64,000 nucleotides of DNA, taken from positions 667,872,802 to 667,936,801 of the forward strand of contig CM042690.1 of the NCBI GenBank assembly GCA_023614405.1, in the 5' to 3' direction. Positions 11,037 to 22,180 of the stretch are shown piece after piece (position 1 is the stretch's first letter; each line of letters starts with the position of its first letter). Origin of the DNA: Avena insularis (lineage: Eukaryota; Streptophyta; Magnoliopsida; Poales; Poaceae). The notes beneath the pieces are model-generated. The model searched no databases and was not told the DNA's origin. It saw only the letters and a list, made by a program, of their open reading frames with translations. Made by a program: the position numbers and the translations under genes.

Positions 11037-11050
11037 AACCTTCCCCCCTT
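11037..11050 (-). promoter_or_regulatory. A1 polypurine tract
   Basis: On the minus strand AAGGGGGGAAGGTT lies directly against the 3' LTR end. This is the position and composition expected for the primer of plus-strand DNA synthesis. Element A2 has the same tract at 54839-54852. Confidence 0.85.
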
Positions 11051-11085
11051 AAACAAAATCTCGTCCCGAGATTTAAGAAAGAAAA

Positions 11086-11730
11086 CTAGGAACTAAAGAG
11101 ATCTGGGAACTCAGTCCTAATGTAATCTTCTCGCTCCCAAGTAGCTTCTTCTTCGGTATGGTTGCTCCATTGAATCTTGAGAGATTTGATACTCTGGGTC
11201 CTAGTGGTCCTGTAGGCTTCCTCTAGGATACGGATGGGCGCTTCACGATATGTCAGATCCTTGTTGATATCAACAACTCGGTGATCGATGTTTTTGAACA
11301 CTTCGGTCTTCTCTGACACTTCTAGGCATTTGCGAAGTAACGAGATATGGAACACATTGTGGATGGTTGACATCTCTTCTGGCAGTTCCAGTTGATACGA
11401 TACTTCTCCTTGGCGATTCAGAATCTTGAAGGGTCTGATATATTTGGGGGCTAACTTTCCTTTTAGACTAAATCGTTGGATTCCCTTCAATGGCGAAACC
11501 TTGAGATACACAAAATCTCCAACATTGAAAGTCAGGTCTCTCCTTCTCTTGTCAGCATAACTCTTCTGTCTAGATTGGGCGATCCTGAGGTGCTCACGGA
11601 CTTTGTGAACCTTCTCTTTGGCTTCTCGGAAAATGTCGGGTCCAAAGATCTGACTCTCTCCTACTTGCGACCAATTCAAAGGGGTACGACACTTTCTTCC
11701 GTATAGGAACTCAAATGGTGCCATTTGCAA
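11086..11730 (-). CDS. A1 integrase C-terminal remnant with chromodomain-like end
   Basis: This is a 214-codon open segment, separated from the main segment by frameshifts. It begins MQMAPFEFLYGRKCRTPLNW, typical of the gypsy integrase core end, then has a GPF-like region (KYIRPFKILNRQGEVSYQLE), VFHISLLRKC and a chromodomain-like tail (SLKIQWSNHTEEEATWERED). In chromoviruses this tail is thought to target insertion to particular chromatin. It is homologous to 54888-55313 in A2. It is not an independent gene. Confidence 0.75.
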   Translation of the reverse strand: MQMAPFEFLYGRKCRTPLNWSQVGESQIFGPDIFREAKEKVHKVREHLRIAQSRQKSYADKRRRDLTFNVGDFVYLKVSPLKGIQRFSLKGKLAPKYIRPFKILNRQGEVSYQLELPEEMSTIHNVFHISLLRKCLEVSEKTEVFKNIDHRVVDINKDLTYREAPIRILEEAYRTTRTQSIKSLKIQWSNHTEEEATWEREDYIRTEFPDLFSS

Positions 11731-12202
11731 ACTGGCTTGATAACTGTTGTTATATGAGAATTATGCGAAAGGCAGGCATCTTCCCATTTTGATCCATATT
11801 CCAACACACAAGCTCTCAACATATCTTCTAGGATTTGGTTGACTCTTTCAGTCTGTCCAATGGTTTGCGGGTGATAACCAGTGCTGAAATTCAACTTGGT
11901 TCCTAATCCTTCTTGGACTTTCTGCCAAAATCTCGAGGTAAATTGGGTTCCTCGGTCCGATACTATGGTCTTGGGGTTCCATGCATGCTAACAATTCTAG
12001 CAATATACAACTCGGCTAGCTTCGAACTCTGGTAGGTTGTCTTGACAGGTATAAAGTGAGCTACCTTGGACAGTCTATCAATGATGACCTAGATTGAGTC
12101 ATTTCCCCTACTAGAAGTAGGCAAACCGGTGATAAAGTCCATTCCGACAGAATCCCATTTCCATTCCGGAATCTGCAATGGTTACAACAGTCCTGTGGGT
12201 CT

Positions 12203-15200
12203 CTAATGTTCCACTTTGACTCTCTGACAGATATCACACTTGGCTATGTAGGTTCTGATTTCTCTTTTCATCTTGTGCCACCAAAATTTCTCTTTTAGAT
12301 CCTGATACATCTTTGTTCCTCCGGGGTGGATAGAATAAAGAGTATCATGAGCTTCTTGCATGATAACTTGCTTCAGTTCTGAATCTGCTGGCACACAGAT
12401 ACATCCATTGTACCACATAACTCCTTCTTCGTCTTCAGTGAATCTAGGTACCTTTCTTGTACCAATACGACGTTTGATTCCGTTGATACTTTCATTTCCC
12501 ATCTGGGCTTCCTTGATTTGGCTAATCAAAGTGGGTTGAAGTTCAATGCTAGCTAAAAATCCTTTGCTAACTAGCTCAGTTCTAAACTGCTCCAACTCCT
12601 CATACAAACTCGGTTGCTTCTCCTTGATCATGGTGTTTAGCCGACACGGCAATCTGCTAAGAGCATCCGCTGCCACATTGGCTTTGCCAGGGTGATAATC
12701 CTTGATTAACTCTATCCATCTCCTTTGCCTCATATTCAGCTCCTTCTGAGTGAAAATATACTTCAAGATTTTGTGGTCCGAGTAAATCTCACAGCGATTA
12801 CCCATAAGATAATGACGCCATGTCTTCAACGCCAAAACTACGACTGCTAACTCAAGATCATGGGTCAGATAGTTCTGCTCATGCTGCTTCAGTTGTCGAG
12901 ACAGATATGCGATGATTTTGCCTTCTTGCATCAATACACATCCGAGACCAATCTTGGATGCATCACAATACACATCAAACGGCTTCTTGATATCTGGCAT
13001 GATCAATATTGGGGCTAAAATCAATCTCTTCTTGAGCTCTTGAAAACTGGCTTCACATTTGTCGGTCCATTCAAACTTCTTGTCCTTCTTCAACAATTGG
13101 GTCATGGGCCTTGCTATGCTTGAAAATCCTTCTACGAACTTGCGGTAGTATCCCGCTAATCCGAGAAATGCACGGACTTGGGTTTGAGTGGTTGGTGCTT
13201 CCCATGCTTTGACATCTCTGATCTTGGTGGGATCAACAGCTATTCCTCCGGCAGATACTATATGTCCTAGGAATCCTACCTCTTTTAGCCAAAACTCACA
13301 TTTGCTGAACTTGGCATACAACCGATGCTCTCTGAGGGTTTCAAGGATGATTCTCAGATGTTGCTCATGCTCTTCTTTTGACTTGGAGTAGATAAGGATA
13401 TCATCGATAAACACAACGACAAACTTGTCTAGAAAATTCATAAAGATCTTATTCATGAGATTCATGAAATAAACAGGGGCATTGGTTAATCCAAAAGACA
13501 TGACCGTATACTCGTATAAACCATAGCGAGTAGTAAAGGCGGTCTTCGGAATATCCGTTGCACGAATCTTAAGTTGGTGATAACCAGTCCTAAGATCGAT
13601 CTTAGAGAACACATTTGCTCCAGTCAACTGATCAAATAGATCCTCTATCTTTGGCAAAGGGTACTTGTTTTTGGTTGTGACGTCATTCAACTTCCTGTAA
13701 TCTGTGCACAACCGGTTGCCTCCATCTTTCTTGTCGACGAATAACACTGGTGATCTCCATGGCAATGCGCTTGGTTGAATCAAGCCTGTTGCCAACATAA
13801 CATCCAACTGCTTCTTCAATTCCACTAACTCTGAGGGGTTCATGCTATAGGGTCTCTGGGCTATGGGTCCGGTTCCGGGGATTAGTTCAATAATGAACTC
13901 AATATACCTATCCGGGGGCATGCCTGGCAATTCATCTGGGAATATGTCAGGGTATTCACAGACTACTCTGACTTGGTCTATGGTGGGTAGGGCTAGACTC
14001 TTATTGCACTTGAATTGACAGGGTAAGGTTTTAGATATATGCTCTACTGAGACTCCCGAACTACTGGTCATGGTGATGGCTTTCTTGGCACAGTCAATCA
14101 ATCCTTTATGCTTTAACATCCAATCCATACCTAGTACTACTTCCAAACCTTTGGTTCCAAGTACTATTAGATTGGCATAAAAATCTATCCCATGTATTCT
14201 GATAGGCACAACTTTGCAAATTTTTCTAGCTTTTGTAGTTGAACCGGGGATTTGAACTATCATGATATGCTTCAAATTGGTTGGGTGAATCTTACTAGTG
14301 CATGCAAATTCTTCGGTGAAAAATGAGTGCGATGCTCCAGAATCAAACAACACTCTTGCTAAAACTGAGTTGACAGAAAACATACCCAGCACTACATCTG
14401 GCGCTTCGTTCATGTGGAAGAGACAGCCATTGCGGTTGTGAGGGTTCCCTGGGGCGAATCTTCTTCCTGGTTGAACACGACGCTGTTGTTGAGCTGGGGA
14501 ATTCACATTGGTAGTGGCGGCAATCGTCTTGGGACACTCATTGGAGTAGTTACCCTTCACTCCGCACTTGAAACAAGTAATCTGAGACTTGTCTTTTGCT
14601 GCCACAGGCACAACATTGCTTCCAGTTCTGGGTGCAGTGTTGTTGTTGTTGCTCTTGGGAGGTGCACGGTTGAAATTGCTGGAGTTGCCAGGGTGATTGT
14701 TGTTTCCTCCGGACTTCACATTTCCTCCGCTATGGTTGGGGTAGCTTGGGCGAGACATTGGGGGTTGATTGTTCCGCGGGGCATATCCGGCAGAAGGGTT
14801 GGGACGGTACTTCTGGTGACTGTTGGATCCAGCTTGGTGCATCATACGATGTTTGCGGTTGTCGTTTGCCTGGTTAATCTTCCCTTCCATCTGAATGGCA
14901 GAGTCAACTAGCTCTTCGAGATCTTCAAAACAGATGTTGACGAGGACAGTCTGCATCTCATCATGTAGTCCATTCAGGAATCTCTCCTTCTTCTTGGCCT
15001 CCGTGTTGATCTCATCAGGTGCATACCTAGCAAGGGACAAGAATCTATCACGGTACTCCACTACAGTCATTCTACCCTGCTTCAACTCTCTGAATTCATC
15101 CCTCATTCTGGTGACTAGACCCTGCGGCACGTGGGTGCGGATGAACTTGATTTTGAAGGCTTCCCATGTCATCACTTGACCATGGTTCATTGTGTGGGTG

Positions 15201-15298
15201 TTGTTCCACCATGGTCTTGCATCTCCTGCCAAATAGTGGGTGGCAAAAAGAACTTTCTCATTGTCATCAACTCTGGCTACTTCTAAGTTGTTCTCCAT
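12203..15298 (-). CDS. A1 main open segment: gag-protease-RT-RNase H-integrase N-terminus
   Basis: A 1,031-codon uninterrupted stretch within the broken gag-pol. From its first Met: retrotransposon gag (residues ~1-130, with WEAFKIKF and YAPDEI), CCHC knuckle [14 protein letters not shown] at ~243, where the usual H position holds N (the A2 copy reads GHYSNEC), protease [11 protein letters not shown] at ~317, RT with YRKLND, YHQLKI and the catalytic FIDDILIYS at ~630, RNase H (VYCDAS ~775, [10 protein letters not shown] near 870) and the integrase HHCC finger ending CDICQRV near 1020. The true protein starts 90 codons upstream, beyond TAG 15302-15304. Relative to A2, six residues (DLDIHY) are missing before HPGKANV, an in-frame 18-base deletion in RNase H. 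Confidence 0.85.
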   Translation of the reverse strand: MENNLEVARVDDNEKVLFATHYLAGDARPWWNNTHTMNHGQVMTWEAFKIKFIRTHVPQGLVTRMRDEFRELKQGRMTVVEYRDRFLSLARYAPDEINTEAKKKERFLNGLHDEMQTVLVNICFEDLEELVDSAIQMEGKINQANDNRKHRMMHQAGSNSHQKYRPNPSAGYAPRNNQPPMSRPSYPNHSGGNVKSGGNNNHPGNSSNFNRAPPKSNNNNTAPRTGSNVVPVAAKDKSQITCFKCGVKGNYSNECPKTIAATTNVNSPAQQQRRVQPGRRFAPGNPHNRNGCLFHMNEAPDVVLGMFSVNSVLARVLFDSGASHSFFTEEFACTSKIHPTNLKHIMIVQIPGSTTKARKICKVVPIRIHGIDFYANLIVLGTKGLEVVLGMDWMLKHKGLIDCAKKAITMTSSSGVSVEHISKTLPCQFKCNKSLALPTIDQVRVVCEYPDIFPDELPGMPPDRYIEFIIELIPGTGPIAQRPYSMNPSELVELKKQLDVMLATGLIQPSALPWRSPVLFVDKKDGGNRLCTDYRKLNDVTTKNKYPLPKIEDLFDQLTGANVFSKIDLRTGYHQLKIRATDIPKTAFTTRYGLYEYTVMSFGLTNAPVYFMNLMNKIFMNFLDKFVVVFIDDILIYSKSKEEHEQHLRIILETLREHRLYAKFSKCEFWLKEVGFLGHIVSAGGIAVDPTKIRDVKAWEAPTTQTQVRAFLGLAGYYRKFVEGFSSIARPMTQLLKKDKKFEWTDKCEASFQELKKRLILAPILIMPDIKKPFDVYCDASKIGLGCVLMQEGKIIAYLSRQLKQHEQNYLTHDLELAVVVLALKTWRHYLMGNRCEIYSDHKILKYIFTQKELNMRQRRWIELIKDYHPGKANVAADALSRLPCRLNTMIKEKQPSLYEELEQFRTELVSKGFLASIELQPTLISQIKEAQMGNESINGIKRRIGTRKVPRFTEDEEGVMWYNGCICVPADSELKQVIMQEAHDTLYSIHPGGTKMYQDLKEKFWWHKMKREIRTYIAKCDICQRVKVEH

Positions 15299-15816
15299 TG
15301 TCTATAACCAGTCATCAGCATCTAGTGGGTTCTCCGAAGTGCTAAAGATTGGGGGATTGGTATACTGGAAGTTTTTATGCTTGGATCCTGGATGATCCTT
15401 ATTTCCATGGTTCTGATTGTTGTGAGCCATCTGGGCGATCTGCTACAGTGTTGCTAGATTAGCTTGGCGCTCTGCCCTACTAGCTTCACGGTCTACAGTG
15501 AGAGTCTGCAGAATCTGCAGCATTGGGTCTTGCGATGAGCTGCTCCCTCCTTGGTTTCCACGAGTCATCTAAAGATTGAGATAAATAAAGGGGTAAGAGG
15601 GAAAGTTCTAAGGTTCAAGGTTTTGGTTTCAAAGCTAAAACATTGAGTTTGACTCGGGTTTTGCAACTAACTTGTTTTCATTCATTCAAGCAAAGCACAA
15701 GATACAAACACACACACCACAACATCAAAAGAAAACAGCTTGTTTTAAGAACCATTCTGCAAGCTACGATACAATGGGACCGATACTCCTCACTCTATGA
15801 TAGTGCTCTAGTGCAT

Positions 15817-16587
15817 CTACTCATCATCGATGAAGTCGGAGTCATCATCGTCGGTGTAGAAGCCCACAACATCCTCCTCCAGATAGTCATCATCATTGCT
15901 GAGGTAAGAGTCCATATCTCCCTGGATGTCTTCACCTTCCTCTTCTTCTTCTTTTGTTGTGAGCTGAGCTTCTTGCTCCTTGATGGTCTTCTCAAGGTCG
16001 GCCACCTTATTGCAAAGACGGTCGATGGTGCGATCCTTCTTTGCGCATTGACGGCAAAGAGACTGACGATCCTTGACAAGCAGTGAGAAAGTTTGGGCCT
16101 TCTGGGCGGCAAGGGCGAGGTTGTGGTTGGCGAACTCTCTAGCATTGTCCAATTCCTTCTGTCTATCGTACAACAGGAAGTCAAGGTTCTCCACTTGACG
16201 CTTCAACTCCGGGTGACTTGGCATCTCCATGGGCATTCCCATAAAATCACGCCTTGCATAGTGAGCAAAGCGGGTTCCTTGGATTTGGTTGACACTCATG
16301 GCACTCAGACGTGCGAGAGCTTCATGCATTGCTCTGGCTAATCCATCTAGCCAGTTGTTCTCTCTCACGGAGAATTGGATCCTCCCGGACATTGGTGCTT
16401 CTATCTTGCCTCTAAGATCAGCGGTGACTAGCCATTGTAAGTCTCCTCCTGGGGGTCCAGGAAGTTGAGCTCCCAGAAACTACGGATGCGGGCGTCCCAA
16501 GTACTCTAATAGTGCATCAAGATCCCTCTCGAAGATCAGCTGGCCTCCGTTGCCCAACTGGTAGAACTTGCTGAACTGAGTTTCCAT
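15817..16587 (-). pseudogene. A1 upstream coiled-coil ORF (ORF-X) with one stop
   Basis: This lies between the PBS and gag. From ATG at 16587 (METQFSKFYQLGNGGQLIF) the frame has TAG at 16480-16482 (codon 36) and then runs open to 15817, 257 codons in all. A later Met at 16392 gives a 191-residue uninterrupted product. The C-terminal half is rich in heptad-like patterns (VADLEKTIKEQEAQLTTKE) and ends in an acidic tail (DDDDSDFIDDE). No enzyme motif is visible. A2 carries the same ORF (59664-60073, truncated by B3), so it belongs to the family rather than being captured once. Function unknown; a coiled-coil accessory or particle-assembly protein is only a guess. Confidence 0.65.
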
Positions 16588-16803
16588 CTATAAGAATTGA
16601 GGATGAGAAAGTTAGTGAAGTGATCAAGTGTGTCAAAATTTTATGTAGTAAGGTAAGAATTTGGTGGAACATGAAATTTTTTGAGAGAAAGAATTCCCAA
16701 GGGTAAGAGAGGAAATAGTTTTCATAAATACTCACTTTGGTTTTTGAAACTAAGTTTTTTGTTCGGACGTCCATTCTAACTAGGGTCTCCTATGGTCAGG
16801 ATG

Positions 16804-16815
16804 GCTCTGATACCA
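16804..16815 (-). promoter_or_regulatory. A1 primer-binding site (tRNA-iMet type)
   Basis: On the minus strand TGGTATCAGAGC follows the 5' LTR end after three bases. This is the standard complement to the 3' end of initiator methionine tRNA used by many plant LTR elements. Confidence 0.9.
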
Positions 16816-16818
16816 ACT

Positions 16819-19800
16819 TGTCAACACCCGGATTTTTAATCCCAGATGCCTGTTATGCCATACATCACAATCCCAGGATTACCATTTTTGCGAGACATAA
16901 CAAATTGGATATCACAGTACATCATCCATTACAAACCATAATAAGGTCTTACACAAATAAAGGATCTCATGATCCAGTCTTAATACAACAAGCAGCGGAA
17001 TAAATAATAAGCGTAGCAGTGGGGTCCATCTTCAGGGTCACAAGCAATGCTGACGATGGAAGATAGTCCTAGTTATCATAGCCGTCCTGCTGTCCTTCCT
17101 CTTGGTAGTCTCCTCATAGTCTGGCCATAGGAATAGCCAGGGAGAAAATCCATGAGTACTCTTTAAGTACTCACATACTACCACTAACAAGTAAGATAGT
17201 TCTAGTGGGAATGCTAAGTTCTAAGTCTATTTGTAAAGTTCAGTTTGAAATCTAAGCTGAGTTCAGAAACAAAGAAAGATAAAATAAAGTTTGAAATCAC
17301 CTAAATGGGAACTTAATTATCATAGTCACAACTCTGTTGTGATCAAGTTATGTCATAATTCATTTCATAAGTTGTTTCGAAAACATCTGACAACGGAACA
17401 GTATGGCCACTCCAACTGTCCATAATCGCGGATGGAGCTAATCGAATAGTTTGACACTCTGCAGAGGTGGTACACTTTCACCACAAGATTCGATACATCT
17501 ATCAGGGATAACCCTAAATCATCATACTTAGTATGCAGATAATCAAACATAACCTTTCCTTTACACACCCTAGTATAAGTACCTCTCCTATGAGTATGGC
17601 CTCCCAGCCATGACCATCTGTCATCCTAGGCACTGCATAGGTGGACAACATTGAGAGGTAGCCTCAGCTCAAACCTCTCCCACGAGGGAACTAATACTAA
17701 TGCATATAAACTTCCGGCTAAGCCTTACCCAATTCAGGTATTGTGGTTGTACGGTAAAATTGGAATGATATCGCATCCGAACCCAACCATCAGTTTTGTA
17801 AAAGGGCTAAGTCTCATGCCTCAACATTTTCATCATCATAAACCATTTGTGTTTCTCAATACATGTCAAAACATCTCAATAGAATGACTCATCATTCCAA
17901 GGTTTTCACAAGTCATTTTTACCAAGTATTCCCATCTAAAGTGAATCAAGTTTTGGTTTAGCTCTAAACTACTAAGTTAAGAGTGTTCACTAATATGGGA
18001 TGCTAATCTCAATCTCATGCCATAGAATGACATCTAAGTCTAACTAGATAGGTCAAGTTTTATACTTTTTATGCTACCTTTAAACAAGTAAAGGACTTTG
18101 GTAAAGTAAAGAAGGTAAAGCTTGGAAATAAACTTGGAGTAAGTATAAGTCAAAATGGTATAACCAAAGCATGCCTAATGCCTTTGCTTAGGTTATCTAG
18201 CTTGCAAGGGTTAGCTTGCATTGTTAATGATGGCTTGCTAGTATAATACTTGCAAGTGTTAGCTTGCCTTGGGTAGTGCAGTGGTTGAAATTCTCTTCTT
18301 CTTCCTCTTGATAGAACTCCTCCTCGTAAGCTTGGTCGGTACTATCGTTTATAAATACATACGGGATACACAATCACCAAACAATCCTTACTAGTCTTTT
18401 TAACATACTAAGGCACACATTGGATGATCTATTATCATCACAAACATCACACGTTTTAATGAACTAGTTTCATTCTTTTTATTTGAGAAAAGTAATTTCT
18501 ACTCATTGAAAATAACTAAGATTTAATATTCTCCAATTAAAATATGGGATCATGTGGACACATGTCATAACCACATATTCTAACATATGGTAATGTGATT
18601 TAAAGGTTGGATCACATTTTAATAAGTTTAAGTTTAATATTTAATGATTTAAAGTGACTAGAAATACCTATATAGCATTATTTTGGTACTAGTCTAAAGT
18701 CACTGCATACAAAGCTTGATATTATTACATATTCATATAGGTATGGTTAAATGTGATTTTTGAGAGTTGGAATCAACTCAAAAGCTATTATGGTTGATTT
18801 TATAAAAATGTTTGAATGTGCAAAAGCTTCTGTCTTGTTATTTTTACTAGGCGAGATCTCTAACTCTAAAGGATGTAAATCCAACGGTCTTGGATAGAGA
18901 TTTTCATTACCTTTCCAACAAAATTGGAATCACTCAATTTGTATTTTTCAAACTCTCTGAATTGATTTTTTAAACTAGAGGACATAATTGATTTTAAGTC
19001 TAAATAGAAAAACCCTAATTTGAATTAATGGGTCAGCGCGGGAAACTAGATGGGCCATCCCAGTTTACTCCACACAGCGCCCGGGCTGGTTTTAAGTGAG
19101 GGCCCCACCTGTCAGTGGGACAGTGGTTGCCGAAGTGGTATGGGCGAACTGTGGCCGTAGGATTAGAACTGGATCTAACGGTCCACGGTCGTCGTCGACG
19201 ACAGACACGTCGCCGGTGAGACTGAACCCTAGCACGGTTGGTGGGGGTCTACTGGGGACGTACCAGGGCTCCAGCTAGTGCAGCGAGGAGGCAAAACGAA
19301 CAAGTCGATGACGGCGGACTCAGGCGAGGTCGCGGCAGGGGCTGAGGTGGACGAAATCGACTGCAACTTCTCCTCCTTTGCAGCGGCTGCCTTCGGTGGA
19401 ATTCCAACGAGAGAGGGGAAACGATCAGTGGAGAGAGGGGACTGGAATGTGTGGCGATTGAGGCTGGGGGTGGCCTCCTTATATAGGCTCGACGAGGGGA
19501 CCGACGGGTGTGGGCGGAGCTCGTCGGTGACGGCGATACAGGGGGCTACCAGCGTGGGCGAGGTAGGCGGACGGTGGGCGGTCTGCTGGCGGTCCTCTAC
19601 GGCGTAATGGCGTGGCTAGGGGCGGTGGCAATTGGTCGGGAAAGGGCGACGCTCTGGGAGACAGAGGCGGTGCTCGACGGTGCTCCTGGCGACTGTGGGT
19701 CGCGCGGCGGTGCACAGCCATGTCTAGCGAGGTGAGGGGGTCGAGGCGGAGCGGCGTGCACGGTTTGGTGTCGACGCGCGGTCTGTGGCGTGCTGGCGGT

Positions 19801-20744
19801 GAGGGCGCTCTGGCGTGCGCTGCGCATGGCGCAGAGAGAAAGGGCAGCGCTGCTCTGGGGTGGTCCAGGGGCTGGCATTGATCGAGGGGTGGACACGGAT
19901 TTGCGGTAGGGTTGGGCGGAGCTAGTGGGCAAGCTGGAATGGCGCGGCGTGGTCTGCTGCGAGCTGCGCATGCTCGGCCGGCGGCGACCATAAACGGGCG
20001 GCGCGCCACTGCTGCTCCAGGCTAGAGGGTAGCTCCTTGATGACTTGGTTGGAACTAGGGAAGACAGGTAAGAGTAGAGAGGGTCGAATGGGGGACAAGA
20101 AACCAATCGGCAACAATATTAGTTAGGCCAGAATTTTTCTGCCTGCCAACTGTTCGATCAAATGGCCGCATGAAACTTTTATTTGAATTTTGAGATGATT
20201 TTTGGTGGAGTTGTTTATCTTATGCTTAAGCTTCTAGGTTTTCTTGGGATTTTGAAATGGAGTTCATTTGAGTGGTTTTTGAAAAAGTGTGATCTATACA
20301 TACGAACTAGATTCAATTTTCCAATGTCATTTAAATTTAGAGTTTGAATGTTTTTGGGATGACACAAAGTGGGCCTTGGCACATCACTAATTGTACTAGC
20401 AAGGGGTGCAAAGAACCACAATTGTCTCTGTTGGGAATTGAGTGCTAGGAACACCCAAAGTGGGCTAGTTGATTAAAATGGCAAAAGTGACCATTTCCTT
20501 ATTTAATTCTTTTTGATTTGTTTTTCTTTGGGATTTTCCTAGGGATGATCTAGATGATGTGGCATTCATCATAGAACCATTTTACAACCAATGGATCACT
20601 CAATCATGGCATTTCAAACAACTCCTAATTTAAATGCACACACATATGAATGCTTAAAGATTTTTAAATGGAAAAGTTTTTGTTAACTCTCAGTTTGATG
20701 GTTTGGATCTTAATACTCTTGGATTAAAGTTTTGGGATGTTACA
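16819..20744 (-). repeat. A1 5' LTR (full length, 3.9 kb)
   Basis: TG...CA bounded, 3,926 bases. It matches the split A2 LTR (36264-36910 plus 51584-54838, about 3,902 bases), which shows this is the normal family length. It has three parts: a conserved head (16819-17460), an AT-rich middle, and a GC-rich segment (19090-20000). On the coding strand the GC-rich segment lies downstream of the AT-rich terminal segment, as a promoter-proximal leader might. Open frames in the GC-rich part are not conserved. Confidence 0.9.
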
Positions 20745-22180
20745 CTTATCTTATCTTATCTTATCTTACCTTATCTTATATTACCACTATATAGTGTACG
20801 AATAACTTTGAATGTTGACCGTTGGATCAAGACTCGCGAATCCCAACATTTCTAGCCGTTGGATCTTCTTTTCCATTCTAGCATCTAGAAGATTCTATTG
20901 ATAGTCTTCGGCATAATGAATGCTATGCACAAACCTCAAAACACACTTCTCTGTCATACTAGAAGCTTCTCACTTATTTCTCTAGACCATGTTATCAAAA
21001 AAATTCATGTGTTAGGTAGCTAATAATCTTTCACTTCTACACATGATGATACAAAGTACAAGGACCAAATATACACCTATACTTTATACGGTAGATTTTG
21101 ATCAAATTTATAATTTTGTGTGCTTTACCAATTCTAATTTTATATAGTGATGATATGTCATACGATTTACTATCTGAGCCTTATTAAGGTGTGATTTTTT
21201 ACACAATGTGGGAGTAGTATATTTCTTTGCTTAGACATATGGTCACCTCTGTCCATGCACTATACATGCTGAGAGAATAAAATGTTGGCAGGGGAAGAGG
21301 GCAGCAGCGAAGAGAAGTTGAAGGCGGTTCCATATCAAAGCAAAGTTATGATAAGTTTTTGACATGAGGTAGTCCTACGGTCTTACAGTGTACACTCTAC
21401 TAGTAGTAAATTTCCGGACCTATGCATGCAAAACAAATCGTGTGTTTTCTCTCTCCTTCCCTATGCTCCATCTCTCCTCCCCTTTCCCCTCGCGCACCGG
21501 TCCAGCTGATCTCTCTCCCCTCGTCCATAGCATGGCGCTGCGCACGTGTGCCTTGGTGCGGCGACTCTGTGTCTGTGGTGTGTTCGGTAGCCGCGCGTTG
21601 GTGTGGAGTAGGGACGAGGAGGAGTACATAGGAAGGAAAGCACTTTGGTCCTTGGTGGCACAAAAATTCAAACTTTTCGGGTTATCAAAATTTTCACTTG
21701 CTTCCCAAACATCAGGAGGGAAGGTTATCCAAAAGATCAGCCAAACATCGGGAGGGAAGGCAATTTTGAACCAGTTTTGAACATTGATCACATTGAATAA
21801 ACGAAAAACAAAAAACAAAAGTTTTACTCATGATGTCCTATCATGTCTTGTGCACCACATGCCATGAAAACTGTAATCATGGGATTAGATAAGTTTTGGA
21901 AAAATAGCTTCAGAATATTGTCCTACCATGTGTATGGACACTATTGGGTTTATTTCAACCCGAACGACCAAGGTCATCTACATGTAAATTGTAGGTCGCT
22001 TTGAAAGTTCTACGAAAAAGCTCTTGGAGGTACCCATCGGGGGGAAGGGTCAATTAATATATATCAGAAACCACCGAGAGTTTTGACGACAGGTCCATCT
22101 TCTTGCTAAGATTTTGTATCCTAACTATTTAATGAAATTAGGTCAAACTTTGCTCACTGTTTCATGAAATTAGGTCAAAC
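20745..22180 (+). repeat. Second copy of the 5040-6440 repeat block
   Basis: After the CTTAT duplication and a short ATCTT run (20746-20775), the sequence repeats 5040-6440 in the same order. It runs from a CCACTATATAGTGTAC module (20776-21180), through the segment with GAGAGAATAAAATGTTGGCA and the CACGTG core (21505-21555), to GGGAGGGAAGGCAATTTTGA and the TTAGGTCAAACTTTGCT doublet (about 22140, 22170). With A1 removed, the two copies would be direct and close together, so this is a ~3.5-kb tandem duplication. The 130-codon open frame at 21388-21780 is not conserved as a frame and is not called. Confidence 0.7.

Larger units (their letters stand above)
11086..15568 (-). pseudogene. A1 gag-pol polyprotein, inactivated
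   Basis: The start at ATG 15568 (MTRGNQGGSSSSQDPMLQ) is supported by the parallel start in A2 at 59402. The frame runs through gag, a CCHC knuckle, aspartic protease, reverse transcriptase, RNase H and integrase, and ends FPDLFSS at 11086. It is broken by TAG at 15443-15445, TAG at 15302-15304, TAG at 12203-12205 and a TAA shortly after. Single-base losses near 11974 (integrase core) and 11776, plus a GAA-to-TAA stop, complete the damage. A2 is open at most of these places, which identifies them as lesions rather than natural ends. The protein would normally act in the cytoplasmic virus-like particle and in integration. Confidence 0.9.
8614..20744 (-). mobile_element. A1: complete Ty3/gypsy LTR retrotransposon, minus orientation, TSD CTTAT
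   Basis: The element begins TGTCAACAC and ends GATGTTACA. Identical CTTAT duplications lie at 8609-8613 and 20745-20749. Order on the minus strand: 5' LTR (16819-20744), PBS (16804-16815), coiled-coil ORF, gag-pol (protease, reverse transcriptase, RNase H, integrase), PPT (11037-11050), 3' LTR (8614-11036). The domain order and chromodomain-like C-terminus (KIQWSNHTEEEATWEREDY) fit chromovirus Ty3/gypsy elements, probably the Tekay/Del group; that assignment is from family knowledge, not a search. The two LTRs differ by roughly 2-5% by hand count depending on the region, so insertion is not very recent. Stops and frameshifts make it non-functional. Confidence 0.93.

Noticed and set aside
14414..14911. 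165-codon plus-strand frame opposite gag (relative at 58218-58745)
   Set aside because: It is the antisense of the Asn/Gly/Pro-rich gag linker and CCHC region, open because of composition.
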